Shown here: in pieces, positions 34,245 through 45,249 of the stretch
How the letters are laid out: each line of letters opens with the position of its first letter
How positions within the stretch are numbered: the first letter of the stretch is position 1
Assembly: GCA_027422505.1 (NCBI GenBank)
Contig: JAPQWV010000018.1
Span: forward strand, 12,976,001-13,040,000
Source of the DNA: Craterostigma plantagineum
Lineage: Eukaryota; Streptophyta; Magnoliopsida; Lamiales; Linderniaceae
Direction of reading: 5' to 3'
DNA length: 64,000 nt
The notes under the pieces: generated by a model
What the model was told of the DNA's origin: nothing
Databases searched by the model: none
The model's input: only the letters and a program-made list of their open reading frames with translations
Program-made: the position numbers and the translations under genes

Positions 34245-34520
34245 AAATCGCATTCTGAATACGGTGCCACACAAAAAAGAAAGAAACAACTCCGTACGAA
34301 CTATGGAAATGTAGGGCTCCGTCCTACAATTACCTGAAAGTGTGGGGGTGGAGCAAAGGTCGAAGTACCTAAACCTAAACAGGTTAAGATAGGGCCCAAG
34401 ACGGTTCATTGCATTTTTATTGGATATGCTAATAACAGTAGTGCATATAGATATCTAGTGCACAAATCAGAAAACCCTGAAATGAACACAGGGATGATAT
34501 ATCGATGAATGCAGTATTCT
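34245..34520 (+). pseudogene. Copia-4 integrase C-terminal fragment
   Basis: Degenerate VPHKK, APSYNYLKVWG and, in a new frame, AKVEVPKPKQVKIGPKTVHC then IFIGYANNSSAYRYL. These match the region between the integrase core and the reverse transcriptase in copia elements. There are three frame breaks in under 300 bases. Confidence 0.7.
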
Positions 34521-34638
34521 TCGAGAATATTTTTCCAAATAAGGAAAAGAAAGAAAAAAGCTACAATAAGCAAACTTACGATGCCGTGGATAATTCACTT
34601 CAAGAAACGAGGAACCACGGCAAATCAATCGTAAAAAG

Positions 34639-36029
34639 GTGGACAAATCATTTGAGCCTGATTTTCTAAAGTATATGTTAGATGATGAACCACGGACTTT
34701 GCAGGAGGCATTGTCTAGTCTAGAAGCTCCCTTCTGGAAAGAAGCCGTGAACAACGAGATTGGGTCCATTATGCAAAACCATACGTGGGAGCTGGTAGAT
34801 CTCCCAAAGGGGTGCAAGCCTTTTGGATGCAAATGGGTCCTTAAAAGGAAGCTTAAGACTGATGTATCAATCGAAAAATATAAAGCTCGTTTAGCTGCTA
34901 AAGGGTTTAACCAAAAAGAGGGGTACGACTTCTTCGATACCTACTCACCCTTGACATGGATTACATCCATACGGTCTTGATTGCTATAGCAGCGTTGTAT
35001 GACCTCGCGATACACGAGATGGATGTGAAAATGGCCTTTCTAAATGAGGAACTCGAGGATGAAATATTTATGATGTACCCCGAAGAGTTTATTGTACCCG
35101 GGCAGGAAAATATGTGTCGACTTGTGAAGTCACTTGATGGGCTTAAGCAAGCGCCGAAACAGTGGCATGAAAAGTTCGACATGACAATGTTGTCGAATGG
35201 GTTTAAGATTAATGGGTGTGATAAATGCGTTTATCTCAAAGGCACACCCGATGAGTTTGTGATTATCTGTCTTTACGTAGATGACATGTTAATCACGGGA
35301 AGCAGTCACAATAATCGTGAATACAAACAATATGCTGAAAGATTATTCAGTATGATGGATATGGGTTGGCTGACGTCATTTGGGAATAATGTCTCTAAGA
35401 CGTCCGAAGGAATTGTGATTACACAATCTCACTATATTGAGTGCATGTTAAAGAGATTTAACGCCTTGGATGATCCTCCGACTAAGACACATGTGGACAC
35501 TAATGTACACTTAGCCAAAAATAGAGGACTGCCCGTATCACAACTCGATTACACTCGGCTGATTGGCAGTCTGATGTATTTGTCTAACTGCACTCGACCT
35601 GACATAGCGTACTCAATTAGTAAACTAAGTAGGTTTACGAGTAATCAGGGTAATAGCCACTGGGTAGCACTAAGAAGGGTGCTAAGATATCTGAAGCACA
35701 CTGTTAATCACGACATACTATACTCGAGATGTCCCACTGTACTAGAAGGATACTGCGATGCAAATTGGATATCTGATAGTAAAGACTCCAAATCCGTGAG
35801 TGGTTATATATTTACCATCGATGGAGGAGCAGTTTCTTGGAAGTCCTCCAAACAAACGTGCATAGCTCGATCCACGATGGAGTTGGAGTTCTTCGCACTA
35901 GATAAAGCTGGTGAAGAAGCAGAATGGCTTCGCGATTTTCCGAAGGATATTCCGTGTTGGAATAAACCTGTGCCACTAATTATGATACACTGCGATAGCA
36001 TGGCGGCTATCGACAGGGCACAAAACTGA
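34639..36029 (+). pseudogene. Copia-4 reverse transcriptase and RNase H
   Basis: Frame one (34639-34980): [52 protein letters not shown]. Frame two (34956-36029): [33 protein letters not shown], catalytic [28 protein letters not shown], then RNase [21 protein letters not shown] and [12 protein letters not shown]. The [10 protein letters not shown] motif replaces the usual STxEAE(Y/F). One frameshift at about 34960 and a stop at 36027 are the main breaks, so it is younger than Copia-3. DPLTKG-like remains follow to 36150. Confidence 0.88.
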
Positions 36030-36330
36030 ATATATAACGATAAGTCTAGGCACATTCGTCGGAGACATAACACCGTAAGTTAGAAAACTGAATATGTAAA
36101 GTGAAAGAAAAATATTGCGGATCCGCTGACAAAAGGCATAGCTAGAGGTCAGTTAGAAAATGCAGTAAGGGGAATGTGACTAAAAATGCACACACCAAAG
36201 AACGAAAACAGTGGTAACTCAACCCCGATGATTGGAGATCCCACGAACTTGATTCAATGAGAAAACTAAACTGTGACTAGTTCAGTAGTATACTTGAAAA
36301 CTAATAAAGTCCATTCTCGACCCAAGTGAT

Positions 36331-36550
36331 TTCCCGATGACGTGTGGTTAGGGTAAGCACGTATGCTTTTAATGATGATTATACCAAATTGGTGGAGTAT
36401 TTCGGGTTACTCCAGGATTAAGTCTTAATAGTCAATCACCTATATAAGTGTGAAGTAGGGCCGCTTCAATGGAAAACACGAATCGGAGATATGGTCCACG
36501 CCGAAATGGACACAACGTGACAATGGAAAAGAGATGAGGTTCATCACTAT
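36331..36550 (+). repeat. Copia-4 internal duplication, copy 1
   Basis: CCGATGACGTGTGGTT...GGTGGAGTATTTCGGG...CACCTATATAAGTGTGAA is repeated at 37558-37776. It contains a TATATAAG box. The CACTA-like terminus begins exactly where this copy breaks off. Confidence 0.8.
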
Positions 36551-36907
36551 CACTACAAAAAAAATATTTATTGTGACTACTTTCCTAGTGGCAAGAAATA
36601 TGCCATCACAATAGATATAACTATTGTGACAAAAAAAATTGATGTCACTAATTGAAGAAGAAAGTGACAAAAAAAATTCCGCCACAACTTGTTGTCACTA
36701 ATTGTGATAAAATGTGACTGTTTTCTCACGTCACTAATCATGGACACTAAAAACTTGGCGACCTATTGTGGCAAAAGAATGGTGTCATTAATGCAAAGAA
36801 CATTAAATATCACTTTATCATCAATAGAAATGTTTGTGTCAATATGACATCATCACTAAAAATATAATTAAAATATTGATAACAATAAATTATAACTAAT
36901 AAAGAAA

Positions 36908-37045
36908 GACACACACATGGACACACACATACATAGAACCCACGGACACACACACAACACGCATAGAATCCACGCACACACACAGACACACACAACACAC
37001 ATACACGAACACACTCATACACACACAACACACATACACGAAAAC
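36908..37045. repeat. CA-rich microsatellite
   Basis: Imperfect ACACAC tracts with interspersed CATACA and CCACG words. Cys/Val-rich and His/Thr-rich open frames over it are translations of the repeat. Confidence 0.85.
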
Positions 37046-37217
37046 ACCCAGACCATCCTCGCAAGTTCTCTGCTCCAAGGTCCACACGTAAGATCCTACA
37101 CATCAGACCACCATCAGCCATGTTTATCATCATTTCAACATCTAACCGTACACCAATGACCCCGGGTTTTTCATGATAGTAAAGGACTGAGTTCAAGGAT
37201 AGAATTAACCTTGTGAT

Positions 37218-37556
37218 ACTTCACGGCGGACAGTAAATAGCTAGCAAGTCAAGGATACCGGCCTTTATCTCCTTGTTCTTCAAATCAGGAACAAAGCCGG
37301 ACAGATGTTCACCCGAATCAGGAATAGAGCCGCACAGATCCGGCGGATCGGCAACGAAATCACCCAGGTTCGGTGAATCCGGCGATTGAAACGAGCAAGC
37401 GACCACAGTCTCACTATCCGGATCATACAAAGAACCCAGAGTCAGATTATCGGAGTCACAAACGTCGGAGAAAAGTATATCTTCATGCGTCGTCTAAGAA
37501 AACCCCAATTGAGACTCGGGTGTCTCTGGAACCTCAGAGAGTTTGTCGCCATGTTC
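37218..37556 (-). pseudogene. Possible captured host-gene fragment inside CACTA-like element
   Basis: One minus frame runs from 37553 to 37221 with a single stop. It reads as an acidic, Ser/Pro/Asp-rich protein (DILFSDVCDSDNLTLGSL, DSPNLGDFVADPPDLCGSI). Base composition is higher in GC than its surroundings. It is bounded by the CACTA-like sequence and the duplication. The family is not recognised; it could be the N-terminal activation-type region of a regulator, but that is a guess. Confidence 0.3.
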
Positions 37557-37557
37557 A

Positions 37558-37776
37558 CCCGATGACGTGTGGTTTGGGTAAGCACTTGCTTTTAATGATG
37601 ACTATACCAAAGTGGTGGAGTATTTCGGGCTACTCCAGGATTAAGTCCTAATAGTCGGTCACCTATATAAGTGTGAAATGGGGCCGCTTCAATGAAAAAC
37701 ATTTATGAATCGGAAATATGATCCACGGCCGAAACGGACACAACGTGAGAATCGAAAAGAGATCAGATTCATCACT
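37558..37776 (+). repeat. Copia-4 internal duplication, copy 2
   Basis: Second copy of 36331-36550, about 85-90% alike. It continues uninterrupted into the sequence before the 3' LTR. Confidence 0.8.
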
Positions 37777-37974
37777 GTGCGTATAATGTTGTCTTGGTTT
37801 ACACAAAAAGCGCCAGTTCAAGACATCATGTTCACTGAGCAGCAAGCAAATCCGATAGTATTTTACTAGGGAATGTTCAAAGCCACAAGCTACCTATCCT
37901 GATGGAGTGATGGGTCGTCAGGACTTTCTTTTGCAATAGTCAGCATGCATAATATTTACATTAATTTTCATTCA

Positions 37975-37984
37975 TGTGGGGGAT
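37975..37984 (+). promoter_or_regulatory. Copia-4 polypurine tract
   Basis: ATGTGGGGGAT immediately before TGTTGAG, the usual GTGGGGGATTGTTG form of Tork-type copia elements. Confidence 0.75.
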
Positions 37985-38679
37985 TGTTGAGTTTTAAGCC
38001 CAAATGGGCCTTGGGCCCAAGTGTGGGTAATTAACCCACTAAGGAAGGAGCCAAAAAGATTTTATTAAATGGAGAAGACCTCGGCCGCCGAAACGAGAAA
38101 TCGTTGAAAGAATACGAATCTACTGTAGACAATTAAAATTAATTGTCTATTTATATAATTGGGATTTAATTAAATAATTCCAAGAAATAAAATAAAGTCT
38201 CTTATTGAATTACTATTTATTGAGATATATAAAATAATCTCAAATTAATAAATAGTTAATTTAATTAATAAACTATTACCATAAGTGTTGATAATATATT
38301 CCTTTAAAATAAAAATCAACATAAGGAAAGACTTGTAGAGATTTGCTAAATAAGTAAAGAAATCAAATCAAATATCATGAAATCGAAAAATATTGAAAGA
38401 ATCAGGCCAAATATGGAATAAATCAAATCAAATCAAGATCAAACCATATATGGATAAAATCGACCTAAATATGGACAAAATCAACCCAAAAAGATTATAT
38501 TTTCAATTATTGAGAATTCTCTACGCCTATAAATATGGCGCTTCAGAATTCAGAAAGGCAAGTCAGAGAGCAAAGAGAATACGAAATTTAGAGAGAATTA
38601 GAAGTAAGCCTTTGATAGCATTCGGAAATTCTCTCAACGAAGTTCTTCGTGTTCAAGTTAAAATTAGAAGACATTCATC

Positions 38680-39230
38680 AAGACCCATGTGAGTTTCTCA
38701 TAATCGCATGGTTGCAACGAGGAAAGCCCGTGCGAGTTTCTCGGAAGCACGCGGTTCAACGCTCAAGACACGTGCGAGTTTCTCATAATCGCACGGTTGC
38801 AACGAGGAAAGCCTGTGCGAGTTTCTCGGAAGCGCGCGGTTCAACGCTCAAGACCCGTGCGAGTTTCTCATAATCGCACGGTTGCAACGAGGAAAGCCAC
38901 CCGTGCGAGTTTCTCATAATCGCACGGTTGCAGCGAGGAAAGCCGGTTCGAGTTTCTCGGAAGCGTGGTTCAACGCTCAAGACCCGTGCGAGTTTCTCAT
39001 AATCGCACGGTGGCAACGAGGAAAGCCGGTTCGAGTTTCTCGGAAGCGCGCGGTTCAACGCTCAAGACCCGTGCGAGTTTCTCATAATCGCACGGTGGCA
39101 ACGAGGAAAGCCGGTTCGAGTTTCTCGGAAGCGCGCGGTTCAACACTCAAGACCCGTGCAAATTTCTCGAAAGTGTACGGTTCAAAGCCCAAGACCCTTC
39201 CTTCCGAAAATATCAAATCCAAGTGTTAGC
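38680..39230. repeat. About 85-bp tandem repeat in Copia-4 LTR
   Basis: GTGCGAGTTTCTCATAATCG followed by CACGGTTGCAACGAGGAAAG recurs at about 38691, 38777, 38861, 38908, 38991, 39077 and, degenerate, 39162. Spacing is 83-86 bp, with one copy shortened to 47. Each unit holds GTGCGA...TCGCAC, an inverted repeat, and a parallel GTTTCTCGGAAGCGCGCGG arm. Confidence 0.9.
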
Positions 39231-39415
39231 TTCGTGACCAAGCCCAAAAGGCCCACGAAGAAACGTTTGAGAAAACGATTTTCGACATATAGCAAGTCTA
39301 ACTGTCACCTTCGTGATCAAGCCCAAAAGCCCACGAAGAAACGCCCATATTTCAGAAGTTTTCGTTAAGACGCCAAGTTCGTGATCAAGCCCAACGGCCC
39401 ACGAAGAAAGTCCAA
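39220..39415. repeat. Three-copy CTTCGTGA...CACGAAG repeat
   Basis: (C/G)TTCGTGA(C/T)CAAGCCCAA followed by GGCCCACGAAGAAA occurs at about 39226, 39309 and 39378. Each copy is an inverted repeat, CTTCGTG...CACGAAG. Confidence 0.8.
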
Positions 39416-39660
39416 GTCAAGAAATCTCGAAGATTAAGAGGTTTCTAAAGTCCATAAAATTTTATAGAGTGAAGAATCAGATGAATAAGTAGAGATAGAA
39501 TCCAATAAATTTCATCAAATTTCATATGTACTATTTTTCGAGTTATTTGATATTCAAATAAAAGAAAATACGCTATACCTACGTTTCTAGAGGAATTTAT
39601 CGACTATTAAGTTGCTCAAAACCGATATCAGTTGAATGCGAAATTAATTGTTAAAGTTTG

Positions 39661-40816
39661 TCCGCAAAAATAATTAAAAAATTAATTAAAATACTGACGT
39701 GGCAGATGGCGTGTCACTGACACGTGGAGTGATGCAGACTGATGTGGCGATGATCTGGCACTGACTGGGTGTGATGATGTGGCTGGCTGAAGGGGTATTG
39801 GGGATCAGTCCAAGAGTTATGGCTATTCTCAGATTGACCACAGGCCAAAGGTTATACCTATTTGCAATTTCGGTCGAGTCAAAGGAGGTCAACTGAAAAG
39901 TTATGACTTTTTGCGAATTGACCCCTGCAGCTTTTCAGAAACTATAAATAGGTCCCCGGACAGAATGTAAAATCATTCAATTCACTCCCTAACACTTTAG
40001 AAAAAGTTGACAGCATATCCCTTAGGCATAATAAAGCAAGAAAGGCTTGAGTCTTTAGTAGATTCGTCCGATAATTTCGTTACGGTGTACGGCATTTTGA
40101 AGTTCCTGAAGTCGTTGTATCTTCGGACGTATTGCGACAACCCGCGGCACTGAAATACGATGCAATAACGTCTTACGGAAATCATACGACATACGTGCCT
40201 CAACTTCGTCTAATAAGGCGAAACTCTGTCCGGGTTTTACGAGCGCCACCGACCAAACACCCAACACCGGAACAAACAGTAAACATATTTACAAGTCTAC
40301 GAAAGAGTTGAACTCCTTGCTTTCCATGGAAAAAGAAAGACCTATTATTATTGAGTAGTTCAACGAGAACTCTGTTAACATTGTGCGACGTAAAGTTAAA
40401 AAGTTGTTTGGTGCAATTTCGTGTCATGGGCAACAAAATTTAAGCGCTACATCAACTTACACGATATATTTTCAGAAGCCACCGATAGATAAAAAAAAAA
40501 AGAAAACATCTGATACTTGGTACTAAAAACTAAACCATAAACCCTAACCTAAAAAAACTCTCCGACAATTTCATTTCCTGTTAACTCTCTGCATTTTCCT
40601 TGAAAGTAAAAAAAAACCCTAGCCTACGCATCCTCCGCCATTAACAACCTTGCAACCTTCTCCTCATCCTTTCGGAGGATGGGGGAGTATATTTAGTTTA
40701 ATTTTAAATTTATTTCGGTTATGCTTTTTATTTTTATTTTGTTGGTTTGGTTCATATCTCACTTTTGTTGTTTGTTTTGTAATGATTCCACCCATTGATG
40801 TATTAGATATATACAT

Positions 40817-40893
<77 letters not shown>

Positions 40894-40970
40894 TATTTTA
40901 AGGTAGTGACAAATATGTTACAATGGGTAACGAAATTTCCATGAATTAGGTAGCTTTCATTTTCTTATAT

Positions 40971-41002
<32 letters not shown>

Positions 41003-41355
41003 TACTTAATAATCATCATAAAAATATATATCTAGATGTAACATTATTGTTATTATTTAGATATATATATATATTTATGTATTATTTTTATTATTATTGT
41101 TTTATTCTTTCTCTTTAAAATAGTTTAATACTTATAGGCCATAATATTTATTCAAACAATCTTTTTGGGTATCAATTGTAATTGTCTTTTTAGTCTTGAG
41201 TTGGGCCTCATTCATAATATTTAAAATGTTTAATTGAACTTCAAATACTATTCGGCCCTTATCCGAAGTTTCTTATAAATTTTTATCTTTAATATTTTAT
41301 TCACATATTTATTTAAAATTTCTTGTCATAATCCCGCTTTTAAATTTGCGGGTAT
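39661..41355. other. LTR-like sequence and AT-rich DNA between Copia-4 and Copia-5
   Basis: 39.66-40.45 kb looks like part of an LTR: a CGTGTCACTGACACG palindrome (39710-39724), a TATAAATA box at 39943-39950 and no coding. 40.51-40.68 kb resembles a plant leader with AACCCTA words. 40.80-41.07 kb is TA microsatellite (notably 40808-40897 and 40972-41003). The end at 41330-41352, GCGGGTATTACA preceded by ATCCCGC, resembles a gypsy LTR terminus abutting the broken copia frame. Confidence 0.4.
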
Positions 41356-44350
41356 TACAGTAACTGCTGATGAGAGCGATGAAACTATTTTTGTAGCAAC
41401 TGCAAATATTGTTAGGTCTGATAATGAGTGAATCTTAGATTCGGGTTGTTCTTACCACATAAGTCGGAGTCGAGATTGTTTTTCCACATATGAAAAATCC
41501 GATGGTGTATATGTTTTAATGGGAAAAGATGCTCCGTGTGAAGTTGTTGGTAAATGTACAGCTCAGATCAAGATGTTTGACGGAATCATCTGAAAGCTCA
41601 CAGAAGTCATACATGTTCCAGATATGAAGAGAGATCTTATCTCTCTAGGCACACTTGAATCTCAAGGGTGCAAGTTCTCAGGTGAAGGTGGAGTCTTGAA
41701 AATTGCCAGAGGTGCCCTTGTCGTGATGAAAGCTTGCAGGTCTGGAAATTTATAAATTTTGCAAGGAACTACAGTTACACGTTCAGCTACAGATTCAACA
41801 TCCCCAGAGGTTGATACCACGATAAAATGGCATATGCAACTTGGCAACATGGGAGAAAAGGCTTGACGATTTTAAACAAATGGGGCCTACTTTGCTTCAA
41901 AGTAGTGTTAAGATGGACTTTTTCGAACACTGTATTTTTGGGAAGCAGAAACGAGTCATTTTCAATTCTCCAGTTGTCCACAGGACGAAAGATACTTTGG
42001 ATTATATTCATTATGATGTATGGGGTCCTTCTCGTGCTCCATCCAAAGTGGTGCAGATATATGTTGACTTTCACTGATGATTTTTCAAGAAACGTCTGGG
42101 TCTATTTTCTTAAGCAGAAAATATGTTTTCTTAACATTAAAACAATGGAAAGCTTTGATTGAAAAGCAGACATGAAAACAAATCAAGTGATTGTGGATAG
42201 ATAACGACTTAGAATACTGTGGAAGCGAGTTCAACGAATTTTGCAAGAATGAAGGAATTGCTCAACATCACACTGTTCGAATGACGCCTCAACAAAAATG
42301 ATGTTGCCGAGTGTATGAACCGAACGCTTTTAGAGAGAGCTCGATGTATGATTTCCAACGCTGGGTTGACAAATGATTTTTGGGCCGAAGTTATCGCTGC
42401 AGCATGTTATATTGTCAACCGCTCACCGTGATCACCAATCAATTTCAAGACTCCTGAGGAAGTGTGGTCAGGTACTCCAACTTAAGAATATTTGGGTGCC
42501 CAACTTATATGCACGTAAATGAGGAAAATTTAGAGCCTAGAGCTTAAAAGTGTATTTGATGAGTATTCTACGTTACATCCTTCAAGAGTCTACTAATTCT
42601 TCTAATCAAGAAAAGAAATAGTGTACACAGCGAGGTGGAGCTCGAGATAAAAAAAAAGATCTTTCAGATCTGCGACGAAATCAATAGATCAAGACGACAA
42701 GAGCCAGAACCTGATTCAGATCCTATTGAAGATAAAAGTACCAAGCAGGAATATTCTATAGCCAGAGATAGACAGAGACGGGAGATTCGACTACCACAGC
42801 AGTACGTGAACTTGGTTATCAGTGGCATAAGAAACAGGTGGAGGCGGCGAACCTTTTATCTATTCGGGGGCAATAAGCAATGTAAATTCTGATAAGTGGC
42901 TGTTGATGAATGGAGTGTCTGCACAAGAATGGTACTTGGATTCTTGTGCCGCTGCTGAAGAAAAAGAAAATAGTCGGATGTAAGTGGGTCTTCAAGAAAA
43001 AAGAAGGTTTAAATGGTTCTAACGATGCAAGGTATAAGGCACGATTATCGCAAAAGGCTATAGTCATGTACAAGGTGTTGATTTTAATTATGTATTCTCA
43101 CATGTCGTTAGACATAGTTCTATTCATGTATTACTTGCATTCGTTGTCATGTATGATTTGAAATTTGAACAGCTTGACATCAACATGGCGTTCTTACATG
43201 GCGATTCAGGCGAACAAATTTATATGAAGCAACATGAAGGCTTCATAGTTGAAGGTAAAGAAGACCAAGTTTGTTTGTTGAAGAAATCCTTATACGGATT
43301 AAAGCAGTCTACAGTGGTATAAACGGTTTGGTTCTTTCATATTGGGTCATGGTTTCTCCAGGAACAAGTATGATAGTTGTGTTTACTTCCGAAAGTTAAA
43401 TGACAGTTCCTTCATTTATCTATTGTTATATGTTCATGACATGCTCATTGCGACTGGGAATCTTGCAGAAATACACCAGTGAAGGCCTTATGAACGGTGA
43501 ATTTGAGATGAAAGATTTGGGAGCAGCTAAGAAGATTCTTGGTATGGAGATTAGACGTGATAGAGGAGCTGGTAAGTTACACCTGAGCCAGGAAAGTTAC
43601 CTCAGAGAGGTTTTGGAAAGATTTGGCATGAATCATGCTCAACCAGTCAGCACTCCTCTTGCTAGCCGTTTTAAGCTATGCGCTGCTCAGTCACCATCAT
43701 CAGATGAGTAGGAAGTGTAAATGGCACGAGTTCCTTACTCGAGTGCGGTCGGCAGTATTATGTATGCATTGGTATGTACACGACTTGACATATCGCATAC
43801 TGCTAGGGTTATTAACAGGTATATGGCTACCCAGGAAAAGAACACTGGCAAACAGTGAGTGGATTCTCATATACTTGAAGGGTACTCTAAGCATTTGTTT
43901 GGAGTTTGGCAGAAACAATGATCCTCTCATTGGCTTTGTTGATTCAAACTACGTATGTGATCTCGATAAACGACGATCTCTTACTAGTTATGTATTTCTA
44001 TTAGAGGTTGTGCAGTTAGCTGGAAAGCTACTAAACACGTAGTGGCGTTGTCTACTAGTGAAGCAGAATACTTGGCGATTACTGACGCGATTAATGAAGC
44101 ATTATGGTTGACAGGGTTATTCAACGAACTAACTCGGAATCAAGGAGTTACTACTATTCAACGAACTAACTCGGAATCAAGGAACTAACTCGGAATTCAT
44201 TTGACTAAGGATTAGATGTATGACGAAAGGACTAAACATATTGATGTTAAGTATCATTTTATTCGTGATATTTGTAGATAAAAAGGTCTTTATCAAGAAG
44301 ATTAACACGAAGGATAATCCTGCAGACATGTTTACAAAGGCTGATTTCTA
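41356..44350 (+). pseudogene. Copia-5 pol (protease, integrase, reverse transcriptase, RNase H)
   Basis: Protease: ILDSGCSYHISRSRDCFSTY (41430-41490). GAG-pre-integrase: HVPDMKRDLISLGTLESQGC and KWHMQLGNMGEKGL. Integrase: DYIHYDVWGPSRAPSK, EYCGSEFNEFCKNEGIAQHH, MTPQQK. Reverse transcriptase: VGCKWVFKKKEGLNGSND, LDINMAFLHGDSGEQIYMK, KKSLYGLKQS; its YVDD is decayed to YMFMT-like sequence near 43425-43445. Then EFEMKDLGAAKKILGMEIRR. RNase H: ALSTSEAEYLAITDAINEAL and TKHIDVKYHFIRD. A CAACGAACTAACTCGGAATC unit is duplicated at about 44120-44195. Confidence 0.83.
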
Positions 44351-44483
44351 AGTTCAATCATTACTTGGACTTGATTGATATTTCGGAATGGTGAACTAGC
44401 CCGTCGGGGCTATGGGCGGAGGAAGATAGAGGTATTACTGATCAAGGTGAGTGGTATTCGGTGTCAAGGTCAAGGTGGAGATT

Positions 44484-44968
44484 TGTTAATGTGACCTTGA
44501 TAATAATATAATATTGTATTGACCATTAAAAGATGAAGAGACACATGGGAAGAGGAGAATTTCCTTCTCACTTTTTCGGCGGCGAAACAATTGTCCAATG
44601 AGGTTCACGTGGGCTGCCAAATAAAAACAAATTATAGCTGCTTTATTTTTTCTTCTTACATTGAAGAGCGAGGGAAGAAAATGCTAATAAAAGGGCATCA
44701 CTCAATGAAGAAGAACACCACTACAACAAATAAATCTTCTACCAGTCCGCATATTTTGTTCTCTGTAGCTATTTTTCTACATATCTTCTTTACGAGGTAT
44801 TCCTGTCTGTATTATTCCACATAATAAAGAAGATCTGTCCGTGGACGTAGGTCATTCTGACCGAACCATGTAAATCTCGTGTTCACTGTCTCAATTTATT
44901 TGTCGTCTCTTCAATATTTATCGACATTCTCAGGCGATTAAATTATCGAGGATCAAAAGATCCTAACA
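44484..44968 (+). repeat. Copia-5 LTR (485 bp)
   Basis: Follows the purine-rich AAGGTGGAGATT. It starts TGTTAATGTGACC and ends GATCCTAACA. ATAATAAAG near 44820 is a polyadenylation-type signal and the shared hairpin follows it at once. Confidence 0.75.
44839..44871 (+). ncRNA. Shared LTR hairpin, copy D
   Basis: Sense (plus): CCGTGG, ACGTA, stem GGTCA, loop TTC, stem TGACC, GAA, CCATG. The inner stem has five perfect pairs, three of them different from the GGAT-type copies. The outer stem keeps pairing through a G-T wobble. It lies about 97-130 bases from the LTR 3' end. Confidence 0.55.
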
Positions 44969-45249
44969 GTTGGTGTATAAGTATTAAGGAGAGAATGTAC
45001 GTTTTGTGATGTTATAGTTTATGTATTGTAACTATCTGCATCCACTATAACTGAAGTTGCATACAGTGTATTCCTTTCTTACGCTTCACATATATCCTCA
45101 AATCCAACAATGAGAATTGATGAATTTAGATGAAGATGTTGCTCGAGTACGTATGTAAAGTTATTGAAAAGGGACATATCAGAACAGAAAATACGACAGT
45201 AAATTCTCAGAAACAAGATAGGACCGTCTTTACATAATCTATCAGTCTT

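Larger units (their letters stand above)
36551..37557 (+). mobile_element. CACTA-like insertion, one end only
   Basis: Starts CACTACAAAAAAAATATTTA, the standard terminus of plant CACTA (En/Spm) elements, followed by subterminal GTGACAAAAAAAATT and GTCACTAATTGTGA motifs on both strands. The matching right end (..TTTGTAGTG) and 3-bp target duplication are not found, so the element is truncated. It holds a CA microsatellite (36908-37045) and a possible captured gene fragment. Confidence 0.55.
34238..39660 (+). mobile_element. Copia-4, 5'-truncated Ty1/copia element
   Basis: Begins inside integrase at its junction with the Copia-3 LTR. It keeps reverse transcriptase and RNase H, then a long 3' region holding an internal duplication and a CACTA-like insertion, a polypurine tract at 37975-37984 and a 3' LTR of about 1.6 kb. 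There is no 5' LTR or gag. Confidence 0.75.
37985..39660 (+). repeat. Copia-4 3' LTR (right end uncertain)
   Basis: Starts TGTTGAGTTTTAAGCCC, with two GGGCC palindromic words (CAAATGGGCCTTGGGCCCAA). It has a TATA box (CTATAAATATGGC near 38527) and then the tandem arrays at 38.68-39.23 and 39.22-39.42 kb. The right end is not fixed; no second copy is in the window. Confidence 0.6.
41356..44968 (+). mobile_element. Copia-5, Tnt1-like relic: protease to 3' LTR
   Basis: Begins abruptly just before the protease and runs through integrase, reverse transcriptase and RNase H to a polypurine tract and an LTR (44484-44968). It is heavily mutated, with about 20 stops or frameshifts. The gag-like relic that follows the LTR (45.25-46.39 kb) is the part missing from the 5' end. 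Confidence 0.75.

Noticed and set aside
36810..37196. Cys/Val-rich open frame resembling a secreted peptide
   Set aside because: It is the translation of a CA microsatellite and has no conserved ends.
38393..39229. Arg/Ser-rich frames with repeated FSEARGSTLKTRA units
   Set aside because: Product of the 85-bp LTR repeat on both strands, not a gene.
40650..40850. Open frame with a hydrophobic stretch after a leader-like sequence
   Set aside because: It ends inside a TA microsatellite, with no recognisable domain; probably chance.
39661..41355. A complete solo LTR between Copia-4 and Copia-5
   Set aside because: A possible right end (GCGGGTATTACA) and a TATA box are visible, but no matching left end or target duplication could be found.
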